DNA of 64,000 nt from an uncultured Pontibacter sp. (GTDB lineage Bacteria; Bacteroidota; Bacteroidia; Cytophagales; Hymenobacteraceae), in assembly GCF_947499215.1 (NCBI RefSeq), contig NZ_CANMNI010000001.1:1507523-1571522 (forward strand), written 5' to 3'. The notes beneath the pieces are model-generated. The model did not search any database. It was given only the letters and a program-made list of their open reading frames with translations, and was not told where the DNA came from. A program made the translations under genes and the position numbers. Below are positions 1-8,988 of this stretch, piece after piece (position 1 is the stretch's first letter; the number at the start of each line of letters is the position of its first letter).

Positions 1-821
1 GCATTTGGGACAAATCAGCTACGGGCAGTGTGGAGGTACGCGATAAGAAACTGGGTATAGTGGGCTATGGTAGCATTGGGGCACAGCTGTCTGTTTTGGC
101 TGAAGCACTAGGTATGGATGTGTACTATTATGATGTAATAGAACGCCTCCAGCTCGGCAATGCCCGTAAATGCGAGACATTGAAACAGCTACTTGAAATA
201 TCGGACATTGTGACTTTGCACGTGGACGGCCGCACCAGCAACAAAGGGATGTTTGGAAAAGAAGAGTTTGCAGCCATGAAGGACGGTACCATCTTCCTAA
301 ACCTGAGCCGTGGCCATATCGTGGATTTACCCGCCTTAGTAGAAGCCATTAAATCGGGAAAAGTACGTGGCGCAGCGGTGGATGTGTATCCTTATGAACC
401 TGCCACTAATAACGAGGAGTTTGTGAGCGAACTGCGCGGCCTGCCCAATGTTATCCTGACGCCGCACATTGGCGGTAGTACCATGGAGGCGCAAGAGAAC
501 ATCGGCACCTTTGTTCCGAACCGGATTATGGAGTACATCAACACGGGTAACAGTTATCAGAGCGTGAACTTCCCGAATATCCAGCTGCCGGAGCTCAAAA
601 ATGCACACCGCCTGATCCATATTCACCAGAACGTGCCGGGTGTGCTCGCCAATATCAACAGCGTGCTGGCTGGAAATCAGGTTAACATACTAGGCCAGTA
701 CCTCAAAACCAATGAACAGATCGGTTACGTGATCACGGATATCGATAAGTTATATGATAAGAAAGTGATCGAGGACATGAAGCGGGTACCGGCTACGATC
801 AAGTTCAGGATTTTGTATTAA
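1..821 (+). CDS. serA: D-3-phosphoglycerate dehydrogenase, C-terminal part (cut by window edge)
   Basis: Catalyses the first step of serine synthesis, NAD-dependent oxidation of 3-phosphoglycerate. The reading frame is open to the first base (residues IWDKSATGS precede the first possible GTG at 30), so the gene begins upstream of the window. Visible are the Rossmann motif GIVGYGSIG, the catalytic-domain segment LTPHIGGSTMEAQ with its catalytic His, and a C-terminal ACT domain (from about HRLIHIHQNVPGVL) that in E. coli SerA binds serine for feedback inhibition. The end, TIKFRILY, matches the usual SerA C-terminus. The stop codon overlaps the stop of the convergent gene by 4 bases. Identity is secure; only the N-terminal substrate domain is missing from view. 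Confidence 0.95.
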   Translation, partial: IWDKSATGSVEVRDKKLGIVGYGSIGAQLSVLAEALGMDVYYYDVIERLQLGNARKCETLKQLLEISDIVTLHVDGRTSNKGMFGKEEFAAMKDGTIFLNLSRGHIVDLPALVEAIKSGKVRGAAVDVYPYEPATNNEEFVSELRGLPNVILTPHIGGSTMEAQENIGTFVPNRIMEYINTGNSYQSVNFPNIQLPELKNAHRLIHIHQNVPGVLANINSVLAGNQVNILGQYLKTNEQIGYVITDIDKLYDKKVIEDMKRVPATIKFRILY

Positions 822-1351
822 AACACCTGCCCGATCTCCTGCTTCAGATAGCTGATGGCTTTGGCGGTTGGGTCGATTTCACTATTGAGCACGTTTTCCA
901 GAATGCGCTTGGCCAGTTCAGTGCCTTTTGCCTTTTCATCGAGGCTTTGGAAAGATTTGTTGATCAGGTTCACGACTTCTTCGCGGGCATGCCTTACCTT
1001 TTGCCATGACTGCTCGGTCATGTATACCTGCTGCGACATGTTGTGATTGAACTCATTTCTTATTTCAGTGAGCAAGATGCGGTGATATTCGGCGGCAGTG
1101 TGGCCTCCCCCACTCACACGCAATAGGAGGTTGCTTGGCGTGATGCGCTCCAGCAGCAGCACAATGCGTTCGTAGGCCTGCAGCCGGATAGGCGTTACCA
1201 CTTCAGAACTTTTGTGCCGAAGCTCCAGCAAGCGCAGCTTATAATCTCTCTCCAAGAACTTTTTAAGCATCGAGTAAGCCACTGCGGCCACCAGTATGGC
1301 AGGTATAGAAATTCTGAGTATGTCGAGTATAATGTTGGTTCCTTCTTCCAT
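818..1351 (-). CDS. Conserved hypothetical membrane-anchored protein (177 aa)
   Basis: Function unknown. One N-terminal membrane segment (about residues 8-30, ILDILRISIPAILVAAVAYS) is followed by a charged, mostly helical cytoplasmic domain rich in Arg, Glu and Leu, with segments such as ERIVLLLERI and EIRNEFNHNMSQQVYM. Proteins of this size and layout are common in Cytophagales and I believe correspond to a domain of unknown function (DUF7935-like); that name is from memory. It is convergent with serA and overlaps its stop by 4 bases. The ATG start lies a few residues before the membrane segment, which supports it. Confidence 0.7.
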   Translation of the reverse strand: MEEGTNIILDILRISIPAILVAAVAYSMLKKFLERDYKLRLLELRHKSSEVVTPIRLQAYERIVLLLERITPSNLLLRVSGGGHTAAEYHRILLTEIRNEFNHNMSQQVYMTEQSWQKVRHAREEVVNLINKSFQSLDEKAKGTELAKRILENVLNSEIDPTAKAISYLKQEIGQVF

Positions 1352-1507
1352 TAGGGTATGTTTTGAACCTTAAATATCGGAAAAAATTAATTTAGGTTGG
1401 CATGAATCATTTTTTGGGTATGGCTGTTTAGCTATTACAAAGGAGAGTCGCAGCAAAATTGAGAGTAATTCCGTAAATTGCGACTCCATTTCAAATTAGA
1501 ACAGACT

Positions 1508-1855
1508 ATGGCAACTGAAACAAAAACTGCACCGATAGCGCTTACTGAAAAAGCACTGGCTGAAGTTAAGAATATAATGCAAGAGAAGAACGTACCGGCT
1601 GAATACGGCCTGCGCATTGGCGTGCAGGGCGGTGGCTGCTCTGGTATGTCGTACCTGCTGGGCTTTGATAAAGTGAAGGACACTGATGAAGTTTACAACC
1701 TCGACGGTCTGAACCTGATCATGGACAAGAAGCATGCGATGTATGTACTGGGTATGGAAGTTGATTTCCAAGACGGTTTGAATGCCCGTGGTTTCGTTTT
1801 CAACAACCCACAAGCCAAGAGCACGTGCGGTTGCGGAAGCTCTTTCTCTGCATAA
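1508..1855 (+). CDS. A-type iron-sulfur carrier protein (IscA/ErpA/SufA family)
   Basis: Carries or delivers Fe-S clusters to apo-proteins in the cytoplasm. The 115-residue frame has the HesB domain with the three conserved cysteines: one in GGGCSGMSYLLGF and two in the C-terminal STCGCGSSF. The frame can be extended to a TTG at 1478, but the ATG at 1508 gives the usual family length and N-terminus, so I chose it. It is monocistronic: no isc/suf partners are adjacent, and a strong hairpin terminator follows at 1888. Which A-type subclass it is cannot be settled from sequence alone. Confidence 0.93.
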   Translation: MATETKTAPIALTEKALAEVKNIMQEKNVPAEYGLRIGVQGGGCSGMSYLLGFDKVKDTDEVYNLDGLNLIMDKKHAMYVLGMEVDFQDGLNARGFVFNNPQAKSTCGCGSSFSA

Positions 1856-1887
1856 GCATACCTTTCTTTCTCTTTAGTAGAAAGACG

Positions 1888-1921
1888 AAGCCCGGCCAAT
1901 TGGTCGGGCTTTGTTGTTTTT
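1888..1921 (+). terminator. Rho-independent terminator after the Fe-S carrier gene
   Basis: Inverted repeat AAGCCCG...CGGGCTT enclosing the small palindrome CCAATTGG, followed by a T-rich run (TTTGTTGTTTTT). It lies 30 bases after the stop of the A-type carrier gene. Confidence 0.85.
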
Positions 1922-2156
1922 ATGGGTGAATTAAATCTTTCAAATAGACGAAAATCATAGCTATTAGAAAAACGGCAAGCATGGCCCCCAACAGTATAGC
2001 AAAGAAGCCCAGCGAAAAAGAACTACCTGCCTTACTATAGCTGCCTTCATATTTGTCTGCCAGAACTTTTGCAATAACTTCTTTATTCCTATACCTGAAA
2101 AGAAGGTATAGCCAGCCCACCCCAGCTAATAAGATATCATATATTAGGAATTCCAT
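1920..2156 (-). CDS. Small hypothetical membrane protein (78 aa)
   Basis: Not recognised. It has two hydrophobic segments: residues about 3-20 (FLIYDILLAGVGWLYLLF) and about 47-71 (GFFAILLGAMLAVFLIAMIF). A short polar stretch of about 25 residues (KEVIAKVLADKYEGSYSKAG) links them, so it is probably a two-pass inner-membrane protein. It lies 13 bases downstream of the ChaN-like gene on the same strand and is probably co-transcribed with it. No function can be inferred. Confidence 0.6.
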   Translation of the reverse strand: MEFLIYDILLAGVGWLYLLFRYRNKEVIAKVLADKYEGSYSKAGSSFSLGFFAILLGAMLAVFLIAMIFVYLKDLIHP

Positions 2157-2169
2157 ATAGCTTTACCTC

Positions 2170-3057
2170 CTAATAAGTCCTCGTCATACTCACTGGCACA
2201 ACCAGAATAAAATCTGCTTTTTGCTTATTCTCATCCGTCAGCTTGTCCAAATCTTCCTGAAGTACAGTCGTAATGGTCATGGTTTTGAGTTGTGGATTCC
2301 CCTGTTTCAGGTACCAGCCTATACCTTCAAAATTATCGGAGTGATAAGCGCCGTTGAGGTGCAGCATTTTTTTGCCGCTGTTCACCTGCTGCAAAATGAA
2401 GTGCGCCATGGTCGCGTCTTTCAGGGCTTGCGCCTGCACGATGTTCTCGCTTTTGGTATTGCCGTGGGTGCTGTTGCCGAACATAGCCAGCATGTTTTTA
2501 TACCCCGGCAGGTTCATGTCTACCTGCACGGGCAGCGGCGCTATGTAGCGTTTCGCATCTGCCGATACATTCTCCAGCGCCTTCAGGCTGCCACCCGATA
2601 CCATAGCGGCATAGCGGCGCGGCACGTTAGTCGCGATGAAAGGTATAGACACTTCCTTGGCAAAGCGCACCACAGGTCGATAGTCGGTTTTGTAGTTATT
2701 CCACGGCCTTGACTCCTGCTCAAAGTTGTTCTCCGCCACTTGCCCTGAGAGGTACTCATTTAGCACCAGTTGTACATCGGCCTCAAACATTTCGGCACCG
2801 ATGGCGAAGTTTTGCTGGTGCGACTTGTGCAGGTCTTTAGCCACTTCCAGCTGTAGCCAGTGTGCAATCGGGTCGTTGTGCTGCTCACCAAACAGCACCA
2901 CATCAGCCTTCTGTAGTTCGTCCAGCATTTTGCCATACTTCACTTGTTTGCCTTTATTGTTGAAGAGCTGGTAGGCAGGTTTGTCTTTGTCGTTTGCGGC
3001 GGCTGTACCTGTGGTGAACATAAGCAACAGGAGGGTTAGGAGGGAATATGCTTTCAT
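2170..3057 (-). CDS. ChaN-like haem/iron-binding family protein
   Basis: Belongs to the ChaN / haem-binding-uptake (Tiki-superfamily) proteins; ChaN of Campylobacter binds haem and is linked to iron acquisition. The 295-residue protein starts with a signal peptide (cleavage probably near TAAANDK) and has the family hallmark VVLFGEQHNDPIAHWLQ at about residues 54-70 plus a late LHLNGAYHSDNFEG segment, the paired Glu/His motifs of the fold. There is no lipobox cysteine, so it is likely periplasmic. Its start overlaps the stop of the upstream 137-aa gene by 4 bases (ATGA), indicating translational coupling. Haem binding is family knowledge and is not shown here. Confidence 0.8.
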   Translation of the reverse strand: MKAYSLLTLLLLMFTTGTAAANDKDKPAYQLFNNKGKQVKYGKMLDELQKADVVLFGEQHNDPIAHWLQLEVAKDLHKSHQQNFAIGAEMFEADVQLVLNEYLSGQVAENNFEQESRPWNNYKTDYRPVVRFAKEVSIPFIATNVPRRYAAMVSGGSLKALENVSADAKRYIAPLPVQVDMNLPGYKNMLAMFGNSTHGNTKSENIVQAQALKDATMAHFILQQVNSGKKMLHLNGAYHSDNFEGIGWYLKQGNPQLKTMTITTVLQEDLDKLTDENKQKADFILVVPVSMTRTY

Positions 3058-3467
3058 TTTATCTTGTTGTCTAAGAACTCGTATTTTCCGTTTATGAGTG
3101 CGTCCAAGGCTTCAATTACATCTTCTTTAGACTGGCCAGTAACATCAGTTATGAATTCAGGGTCATCTTTTTCAATAAGCCCGAATAGCTTTTTGACTTT
3201 TTTGGGCCTTTTATAAAACAGATAGAACTCTTCGAGTCTTTTATCTCCAATGCCACTAATAGACAACCCATGCTTAGTGATCTTATCTTCAAACTCTAAT
3301 GAAGGGGAAAAGTGTATCTCTGAGTCATCGACGCCGGCCATTTTTGCAATAATTTCATCCCAAGGAAGTTGCTCAAATCTTTTGACTATTTCCTGCGTTT
3401 CTACATCTCCTAATTCGATAATCTCAGGCTTGAAGGGGTCACAAAAACTGTGTCTAAATGATTTCAT
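3054..3467 (-). CDS. Hypothetical cytoplasmic protein (137 aa)
   Basis: Not recognised. The protein is acidic and soluble, with no signal peptide or membrane segment. Its C-terminal third (DPEFITDVTGQSKEDVIEALDAL) looks like a small helical domain. It overlaps the ChaN-like gene by 4 bases and so is its first-gene operon partner. The ATG at 3467 follows an AT-rich stretch with no strong Shine-Dalgarno sequence, as is usual in Bacteroidota. Confidence 0.6.
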   Translation of the reverse strand: MKSFRHSFCDPFKPEIIELGDVETQEIVKRFEQLPWDEIIAKMAGVDDSEIHFSPSLEFEDKITKHGLSISGIGDKRLEEFYLFYKRPKKVKKLFGLIEKDDPEFITDVTGQSKEDVIEALDALINGKYEFLDNKIK

Positions 3468-3499
3468 ACTTGAATATTAAGTTTTCCCTATCAAGTTAC

Positions 3500-3536
3500 A
3501 AAAAAATAGCTGGCTCCGAAGAACCAGCTATTTTTA
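3500..3536 (-). terminator. Terminator of the ABC exporter operon
   Basis: Hairpin AAAATAGCTGG...CCAGCTATTTT with A/T runs on both sides, 23 bases beyond the stop of the permease gene. The flanking runs would allow it to act in both directions. Confidence 0.85.
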
Positions 3537-3558
3537 ATTTATACCTATACCTGAGTGG

Positions 3559-4893
3559 CTATACCCTATAAAACAGCCACTTCGACAGCTCTTTGTAGTT
3601 GATCTTCTTGCCATACATCAATATACCTACGCGGTAGATTCTGGAAGCGATCCAAGTTGTGAAGATGAAGCCCAAAACAAGAAGACCCATCGAAAGCAAG
3701 AGCTCACTGGCTGGCACACCGAAAGGTATGCGCACCATCATCACGATTGGCGATGTGAATGGTATAATCGACATCCAGAAAGCCACAGGGCCGTCCGGGT
3801 TTTTGATCACCACTGTGTAGGACATGATGAAGGAGATGATAAGCGGGATCGTGATCGGAAACATGAACTGCTGGGTATCCGTCTCGTTATCCACAGCCGC
3901 GCCAATGGCTCCGAAGAGTGAGCCATACAACAGGTAGCCTCCTAGGAAGTAGAACAAGAAGCTGCCCAGCAAGAGCGGGAAGTTGAGGTTGGCGATGGCG
4001 CTACTCACTTCCGACAAGGTATCGGCCTGACTTGTTTCCTCTGTTTGCGCCGGCTCCTCGCCAGTCGCTAAGTCACGTCCGGCTTGCATTTGCTCGATAG
4101 GCGTAGGCGCTGGCTTGATGTCAAACGCCGCCTGCACCCCGCTCACCACGATGGCCGACAGCACCACCCACAGCAAAAACTGGGTTAGGCCCACGCCGGC
4201 TATACCTACGATCTTGCCCATCATCAGCTGAAAAGGCTTCACCGACGAGATCATTACCTCCACAATGCGGTTGGTCTTCTCCTCAATAACCCCACGCATG
4301 ATCTGCACGCCATACAGGAAAATAAAGAAATAGATGATCACCGCCCCAATGATACCAGCCCCCGAAGTCACCCAGACGTTGCTGTCACGCTCGCCGCGGT
4401 CGCTCAGACTCACGGTCGTCATGGTAACGTTGGCTTTCATCTTGTTGAGCATCTCGCGGTCTATACCTGAGGCCATGAACCGCTGACTCTCGATTTCCTT
4501 CTCCATCATGTTCTCCAGTCTGAACTTCACTTGCAGACTGATATTCCTTTTAGAGTATAGCCGTATACCTTCCGGATTATCCAGATCAAGTTTCGGGATG
4601 TGCAGCAAAGCGGTGTAGTCAGTTTCCTGATAGGCGGCCTTGGCTTGTTCTACTGAACTGGCAGCAATAGGTATGATCTTCAGGTCTTCCTTGCTCTCGA
4701 GTTTATCGGCAAAAATGCCGCTCTCGTCCAGCACCATTACCACGTCGTCGCTGTCGGAGAAAGTGGCCAGCCATGCAGGTATAACCATGAAGGCGGCCAG
4801 CAACAGCGGTGTCAGGAAGGTCATGATGATGAAGCTTTTCTTCCGCACGCGTGTCAGGTATTCGCGCTGTATGATGAGCCAGATCTTATGCAT
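3559..4893 (-). CDS. ABC transporter permease, NatB-like (ABC-2 family)
   Basis: Membrane subunit of an ABC exporter resembling NatAB, the Na+ exporter of Bacillus; the substrate here is not known. The 444 residues have a first membrane helix at about 20-45 (KKSFIIMTFLTPLLLAAFMVIPAW) and a large extracytoplasmic domain to about residue 180. Five or so C-terminal helices follow, with the typical EEKTNRIVEVMISSVKPFQLMMGKI segment at the start of the ABC-2 domain. An acidic Gln/Glu/Thr-rich insert (about 270-295) lies between helices. The start overlaps the ATP-binding gene by 8 bases, so the two form one operon. Confidence 0.88.
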   Translation of the reverse strand: MHKIWLIIQREYLTRVRKKSFIIMTFLTPLLLAAFMVIPAWLATFSDSDDVVMVLDESGIFADKLESKEDLKIIPIAASSVEQAKAAYQETDYTALLHIPKLDLDNPEGIRLYSKRNISLQVKFRLENMMEKEIESQRFMASGIDREMLNKMKANVTMTTVSLSDRGERDSNVWVTSGAGIIGAVIIYFFIFLYGVQIMRGVIEEKTNRIVEVMISSVKPFQLMMGKIVGIAGVGLTQFLLWVVLSAIVVSGVQAAFDIKPAPTPIEQMQAGRDLATGEEPAQTEETSQADTLSEVSSAIANLNFPLLLGSFLFYFLGGYLLYGSLFGAIGAAVDNETDTQQFMFPITIPLIISFIMSYTVVIKNPDGPVAFWMSIIPFTSPIVMMVRIPFGVPASELLLSMGLLVLGFIFTTWIASRIYRVGILMYGKKINYKELSKWLFYRV

Positions 4894-5797
4894 GGTAGGT
4901 TTCTTTTACTTTTCGGATAAATATGTCATTGATACTTGGCACCAGCTCCACAAAGGAGTGCACCTCCACGCGCTGGATCAGGTAGCGCAGCAAGTCGTTT
5001 GGCGAAGCGCCGTCAAGCAAACGGATAGAAGCGCGGAACACACCATGGTTGTCGTGCTGCTCCAGTACCTCGAAATCTGGCGACGTAATGAGCAAGTGCC
5101 CGTTGCCGATCACCTGATAGGTATCTGTCTTGTAGGTGTCTTTGATTTCGCGCACTGGGCCATCCAGCACTTTGCGGGAACGGTTGATCAGGGCAATGTT
5201 GTCACACAGCTCCTCTACCGACTCCATGCGGTGCGTCGAGAAAATGATAGTGGCTCCATTGTCGCGCAGGCGCAGGATTTCGTCTTTGATCAGGTTGGCG
5301 TTGATGGGATCGAAGCCGGAGAAAGGCTCATCGAGAATGATCAGCGATGGCTCGTGCATAACCGTGGCCATAAACTGCACTTTCTGCTGCATACCTTTCG
5401 AGAGGTCTTCGATGTTCTTGTTCAGCCACTCTTTTATCTCAAAGCGGGCCACCCACTCCTTAATGCGAGCTATGGCCTCGTCTTTGGTCAGGCCTTTGAG
5501 CTGGGCAAGGTATAGCAACTGCTCCCCTACCTTCATCTTTTTGTACAAACCGCGCTCCTCAGGCAGGTAGCCCATGTCCTTGATGTGCGAAGGACGAAGT
5601 TTCTCTCCTTTGAAGTAAATCTCGCCGGAATCGGCACCGGTGATTTGGGTGATGATACGGATAAGGGACGTTTTGCCTGCTCCGTTGGGCCCCAGTAAGC
5701 CGAAAATACAGCCCTGCGGGATGTCGAAACTGACGTTGTCAAGGGCAGTGTGGTTGGCGTATCGCTTGGTTACGCCATCTATTTTAAGAATGCTCAA
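4886..5797 (-). CDS. ABC transporter ATP-binding protein, NatA-like
   Basis: ATPase partner of the permease encoded next. It has Walker A GPNGAGKTS, the signature LSKGMQQKVQ, Walker B SLIILDEPFSGFDP and the switch His in IIFSTHRMESVEEL. The C-terminal ~70 residues form the DUF4162-type tail found in NatA-like ATPases. The frame runs upstream to a TTG at 5851, but the family normally begins (M)SILKIDGVTKRY; that corresponds to a TTG at 5797, which I take as the start. No in-frame ATG exists near either position. Confidence 0.9.
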   Translation of the reverse strand: MSILKIDGVTKRYANHTALDNVSFDIPQGCIFGLLGPNGAGKTSLIRIITQITGADSGEIYFKGEKLRPSHIKDMGYLPEERGLYKKMKVGEQLLYLAQLKGLTKDEAIARIKEWVARFEIKEWLNKNIEDLSKGMQQKVQFMATVMHEPSLIILDEPFSGFDPINANLIKDEILRLRDNGATIIFSTHRMESVEELCDNIALINRSRKVLDGPVREIKDTYKTDTYQVIGNGHLLITSPDFEVLEQHDNHGVFRASIRLLDGASPNDLLRYLIQRVEVHSFVELVPSINDIFIRKVKETYHA

Positions 5798-5931
5798 TGC
5801 TGTTAACCTTTTGGTATGTTCAAAAATAGCCTTTTTGGGGCTGAGTGACAAGAAATATCAATAAAGCACTATACTTAATCGACTAACGCAGGTATAGGCT
5901 ATACCAAATACGAGTGCTGCGATATATTAGC

Positions 5932-5975
5932 AACAAAAAAGCCTGCCTTCTCTATTGAAAAGGCAGGCTTTTGTT
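5932..5975. terminator. Terminator after dnaJ
   Basis: GCCTGCCTT...AAGGCAGGC stem with an A-run before and a T-run after (AACAAAAAA / TTTTGTTT). It is placed 20 bases beyond the dnaJ stop and is symmetrical enough to work on both strands. Confidence 0.88.
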
Positions 5976-5994
5976 TATCTAGTCATGGAGAGGC

Positions 5995-7146
5995 TTACTG
6001 AAAGTAGTCTTTCACTTTCTCAAAGAAGCCTTTGTCGCTCTTACCCGGGTGAGGGGCAAAGTTGTTGGAGTCACGCAGACGCTCCAGCGCGGCACGTTCC
6101 TCGCTGCTCAGCGACTTCGGCGTCCATACGTTGATGTGGATCAGCTGGTCGCCTTTGCCATACCCGTTGATGTCTTTCACACCTTTGCCACGCAGCCTGA
6201 AAATCTCGCCGCTTTGTGTTCCCGGCTTGATCGTGATCTTCACGCGTCCACCGATGGTCGGCACTTCGATATCAGCACCAAGCGCAGCATCGATAAAGCT
6301 GATGTACTGATCGAATATTACGTTGTTGCCGTCGCGCTTCAGGCTTGGGTGCTCTTCTTCTTCAATCTGAATGAGCAAGTCACCCGGCACACCGCCACGC
6401 TCCGGCACGTTACCTTTACCGCTCATGGAAAGCTGCATGCCATCCATTACGCCAGCCGGCACGTTGATCGTGATCACCTCTTCCTGCAGCTCGCGTCCGC
6501 TTCCGTGGCAGGCTTCGCAGTTTTGGGTGACAATACGACCTTCACCGTTACAGGTAGGGCACGTCGCTGTACTTACCATCTGGCCCAGCATGGTGTTCAC
6601 CACCTTGCGCACCTGACCCGAGCCTTGACAAGAGCCGCAAGTCTGCATTTCGGTACCGTTCTTGGCACCGTTGCCGCCGCAAGTGCCACATGCTACGTAG
6701 CGTTTTACTTTGATTTTTTTCTCAACGCCATTGGCAATTTCCTCGAGGTTGAGTTTCAGTTTAATGCGCAGGTTGCTGCCTTTGCGGGTACGTCGGCCAC
6801 CTTGACGGCCAGCGCCGCCGAAGAAACTCTCGAAGCCGCCACCGCCTCCGCCACCGAAGATGTCGCCGAACTGGGAGAAAATGTCCTCCATGTTCATACC
6901 TCCACCGCCGCCGAAGCCGCCGTTCATGCCCTGATGACCGAATTGGTCATAGCGCTGACGCTTCTGCTGGTCGCTCAGTACTTCGTAAGCCTCAGCCGCC
7001 TCTTTGAAGTTATCTTCTGCCGTGTGGTCGTCCGGGTTTTTATCAGGATGGTACTTGATAGCGAGTTTACGGTAAGCCTTCTTAATCTCTTCCTGACTCG
7101 CGCCTTTGCTTACACCTAAAACCTCGTAATAATCTCTCTTAGCCAT
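5995..7146 (-). CDS. dnaJ: Chaperone DnaJ
   Basis: Hsp40 co-chaperone that delivers substrates to DnaK and stimulates its ATPase. The 383 residues show the full type I layout: J-domain with the HPD triad ([11 protein letters not shown], about residue 33), a Gly/Phe-rich linker (about 75-120), and four zinc-finger repeats of the CxxCxGxG type ([32 protein letters not shown]). The C-terminal substrate-binding domains follow. It starts 3 bases after grpE on the same strand, a standard stress-operon pair; no CIRCE-like operator was seen upstream of grpE. Confidence 0.98.
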   Translation of the reverse strand: MAKRDYYEVLGVSKGASQEEIKKAYRKLAIKYHPDKNPDDHTAEDNFKEAAEAYEVLSDQQKRQRYDQFGHQGMNGGFGGGGGMNMEDIFSQFGDIFGGGGGGGFESFFGGAGRQGGRRTRKGSNLRIKLKLNLEEIANGVEKKIKVKRYVACGTCGGNGAKNGTEMQTCGSCQGSGQVRKVVNTMLGQMVSTATCPTCNGEGRIVTQNCEACHGSGRELQEEVITINVPAGVMDGMQLSMSGKGNVPERGGVPGDLLIQIEEEEHPSLKRDGNNVIFDQYISFIDAALGADIEVPTIGGRVKITIKPGTQSGEIFRLRGKGVKDINGYGKGDQLIHINVWTPKSLSSEERAALERLRDSNNFAPHPGKSDKGFFEKVKDYFQ

Positions 7147-7149
7147 TGC

Positions 7150-7716
7150 TTAAGCTCCTATTATAACTTTCGCGAAGCGGATCACCTTTTCATTCAAGGT
7201 ATAACCCTTCTCGATTACATCTACTATTTTGCCTTTCAGCTCTTCTGATGGCGCTGGGATTTGTGTTACTGCCTCGTGCAGGTCACTGTCAAAGTCATCG
7301 CCTGCCTTGATGGTAATAGGCTTCAATCCTTTGAGCTGGGTCACGTGCTTCAGTTTGTGGAATACCAGTTCCAAGCCCTGCAACATCGCATCCACATCTT
7401 TAGTTGCCTCCATCGACTGACGGGCACGCTCCATATCGTCCAGCACAGGCAACAGTTCGCTCATCAGGTCTTCATTGGCTGTTTTCAGCAAGTCCATGCG
7501 CTCCTTGGCTGTTCTGCGTCTGAAGTTCTCAAACTCGGCCATCAGACGAATGTATTTATCTTTCATCTCTGCCAGTTCAGCTTCGGCTTTGGTTTCAGAG
7601 CCAGTATCTTCTGCTGTCTCTTCAGCCTGCTCCTGTCCGTTATTTTCTTCTGAGTTGGCAGTATTATCCTGTAGTTCTGCGTTTTCCTGCTCTTTCTTAA
7701 TATCTTTCTCTGACAT
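7150..7716 (-). CDS. grpE: Nucleotide exchange factor GrpE
   Basis: Exchanges ADP for ATP on DnaK. The 188 residues comprise a long, acidic, low-complexity N-terminus (about 1-45, rich in Glu, Gln and Asn), the coiled coil MKDKYIRLMAEFENFRRRTAKE, and the C-terminal beta domain ending in GYTLNEKVIRFAKVIIG, which is diagnostic for GrpE. It is first in the grpE-dnaJ operon with only 3 bases between the genes. Confidence 0.97.
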   Translation of the reverse strand: MSEKDIKKEQENAELQDNTANSEENNGQEQAEETAEDTGSETKAEAELAEMKDKYIRLMAEFENFRRRTAKERMDLLKTANEDLMSELLPVLDDMERARQSMEATKDVDAMLQGLELVFHKLKHVTQLKGLKPITIKAGDDFDSDLHEAVTQIPAPSEELKGKIVDVIEKGYTLNEKVIRFAKVIIGA

Positions 7717-7821
7717 AATGCCTTAAGAATTATAGGTTGATAGGTCTATTTTGTCTTTTCAATTGTCTTGCCAATTCTGGTTTTGTGTCAGATTGGCACA
7801 AAGTGTTCGAGGCATAGCCTC

Positions 7822-7859
7822 AAAAAAAATCGGTAGCAAGCCTTGCAGCCTCTACCGAT
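7822..7859 (-). terminator. Terminator after obg
   Basis: On the minus strand ATCGGTAG...CTACCGAT is followed by eight T residues, 26 bases beyond the obg stop. A second small hairpin (GAGGC-ATA-GCCTC) lies just beyond. Confidence 0.9.
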
Positions 7860-7884
7860 CCATGTTTACATAAAGACTGGTGGA

Positions 7885-8877
7885 CTACGAGTTAAGTGCC
7901 GACCAGATCATATCTTTCAATTGGGTGATATTCTTCTGCGTCATGCTGGAGATGAACACTGTTGGAATATCTTTCGGCAACGTCTCTCGCATTTCAGCTT
8001 CCAGCTCATCGTCAATCATATCCGTTTTGGTGATGGCCAAAATGCGTTTTTTGTCCAGTAGCTCTGGGTTGTAAGTCTGCAGTTCGTTCACCAATACCTT
8101 GTATTCCTCTGCAATATCGGGGCTGTCACACGAAATCATGAACAGGAGCATGGAGTTACGCTCAATGTGACGCAGGAAACGCAGTCCAAGGCCTTTTCCT
8201 TCCGAAGCGCCTTCGATGATACCCGGTATATCGGCCATCACAAAGGATCTGTAGTCGCGGTAAGCGACCACTCCTAAGTTCGGCTCCAGCGTGGTAAAGG
8301 CATAGTTGGCGATCTTTGGCTTTGCCGCTGATACCACCGACAGCAAGGTTGACTTACCAGCATTCGGGAAACCTACCAGACCGACATCGGCCAATAGCTT
8401 CAGCTCCAGAATCACCCATTCTTCTCTGCCGTCCTCACCCGGCTGGGCATAGCGCGGTGTCTGGTTAGTAGGCGATTTAAAGTGCGCATTGCCCAATCCG
8501 CCACGACCACCCGGTGTCAGAATAATCTCTTGTCCGTCTTCGGTGATTTCGCACATGAACTCACCGGTTTCGGCGTTACGGGCGATTGTTCCAAGTGGAA
8601 CCTCCAGTACGTCGTCTTTGCCTTGCGCACCTGTCGAGTGGCTTGGTCCACCGTTTTGGCCGTTTTCGGCAATCACGTGCTTACGGTACTGCAGGTGCAG
8701 CAAGGTCCACAGCTGGGCGTTGCCACGCAGGATGATATGGCCTCCTCTGCCCCCATCGCCGCCGTCAGGACCACCCATAGCGGTGCGTTTGTCGCGGTGC
8801 AGGTGCGCAGAACCAGCGCCACCATGCCCGGAGCGGGAACAGATTTTTACGTAATCAATAAAGTTGGATTGGGCCAA
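7885..8877 (-). CDS. obg: Obg/CgtA GTPase
   Basis: Ribosome-associated GTPase involved in large-subunit assembly and stress control. The glycine-rich Obg fold ([16 protein letters not shown]) spans about residues 1-155 of the chosen protein. The G domain follows with G1 [11 protein letters not shown], the T of switch I in [12 protein letters not shown]3 [10 protein letters not shown]4 TKTD and G5 ISSMT. The open frame extends upstream to 8919, but family members begin M-A-x-S-N-F-x-D-Y-V-K-I, which fits a TTG codon at 8877 (TTG GCC CAA TCC). With that start the protein is 330 aa. It lies downstream of adk and hpt on the same strand, a cluster typical of Bacteroidota. Confidence 0.95.
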   Translation of the reverse strand: MAQSNFIDYVKICSRSGHGGAGSAHLHRDKRTAMGGPDGGDGGRGGHIILRGNAQLWTLLHLQYRKHVIAENGQNGGPSHSTGAQGKDDVLEVPLGTIARNAETGEFMCEITEDGQEIILTPGGRGGLGNAHFKSPTNQTPRYAQPGEDGREEWVILELKLLADVGLVGFPNAGKSTLLSVVSAAKPKIANYAFTTLEPNLGVVAYRDYRSFVMADIPGIIEGASEGKGLGLRFLRHIERNSMLLFMISCDSPDIAEEYKVLVNELQTYNPELLDKKRILAITKTDMIDDELEAEMRETLPKDIPTVFISSMTQKNITQLKDMIWSALNS

Positions 8878-8988
8878 TGTAGGTAATGCTAATAGGTATA
8901 AATTATAAGGTATAAGCACGTACGGAGCATTTGAGTTCCGGCCTGCTTATACCTTCTGTATTCTATCTAAATAAAGCTTTGAAGAAGA

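Noticed and set aside
6049..7119. 356-codon open frame on the plus strand opposite dnaJ
   Set aside because: It mirrors dnaJ exactly, with no signal, motif or start context of its own; a shadow frame.
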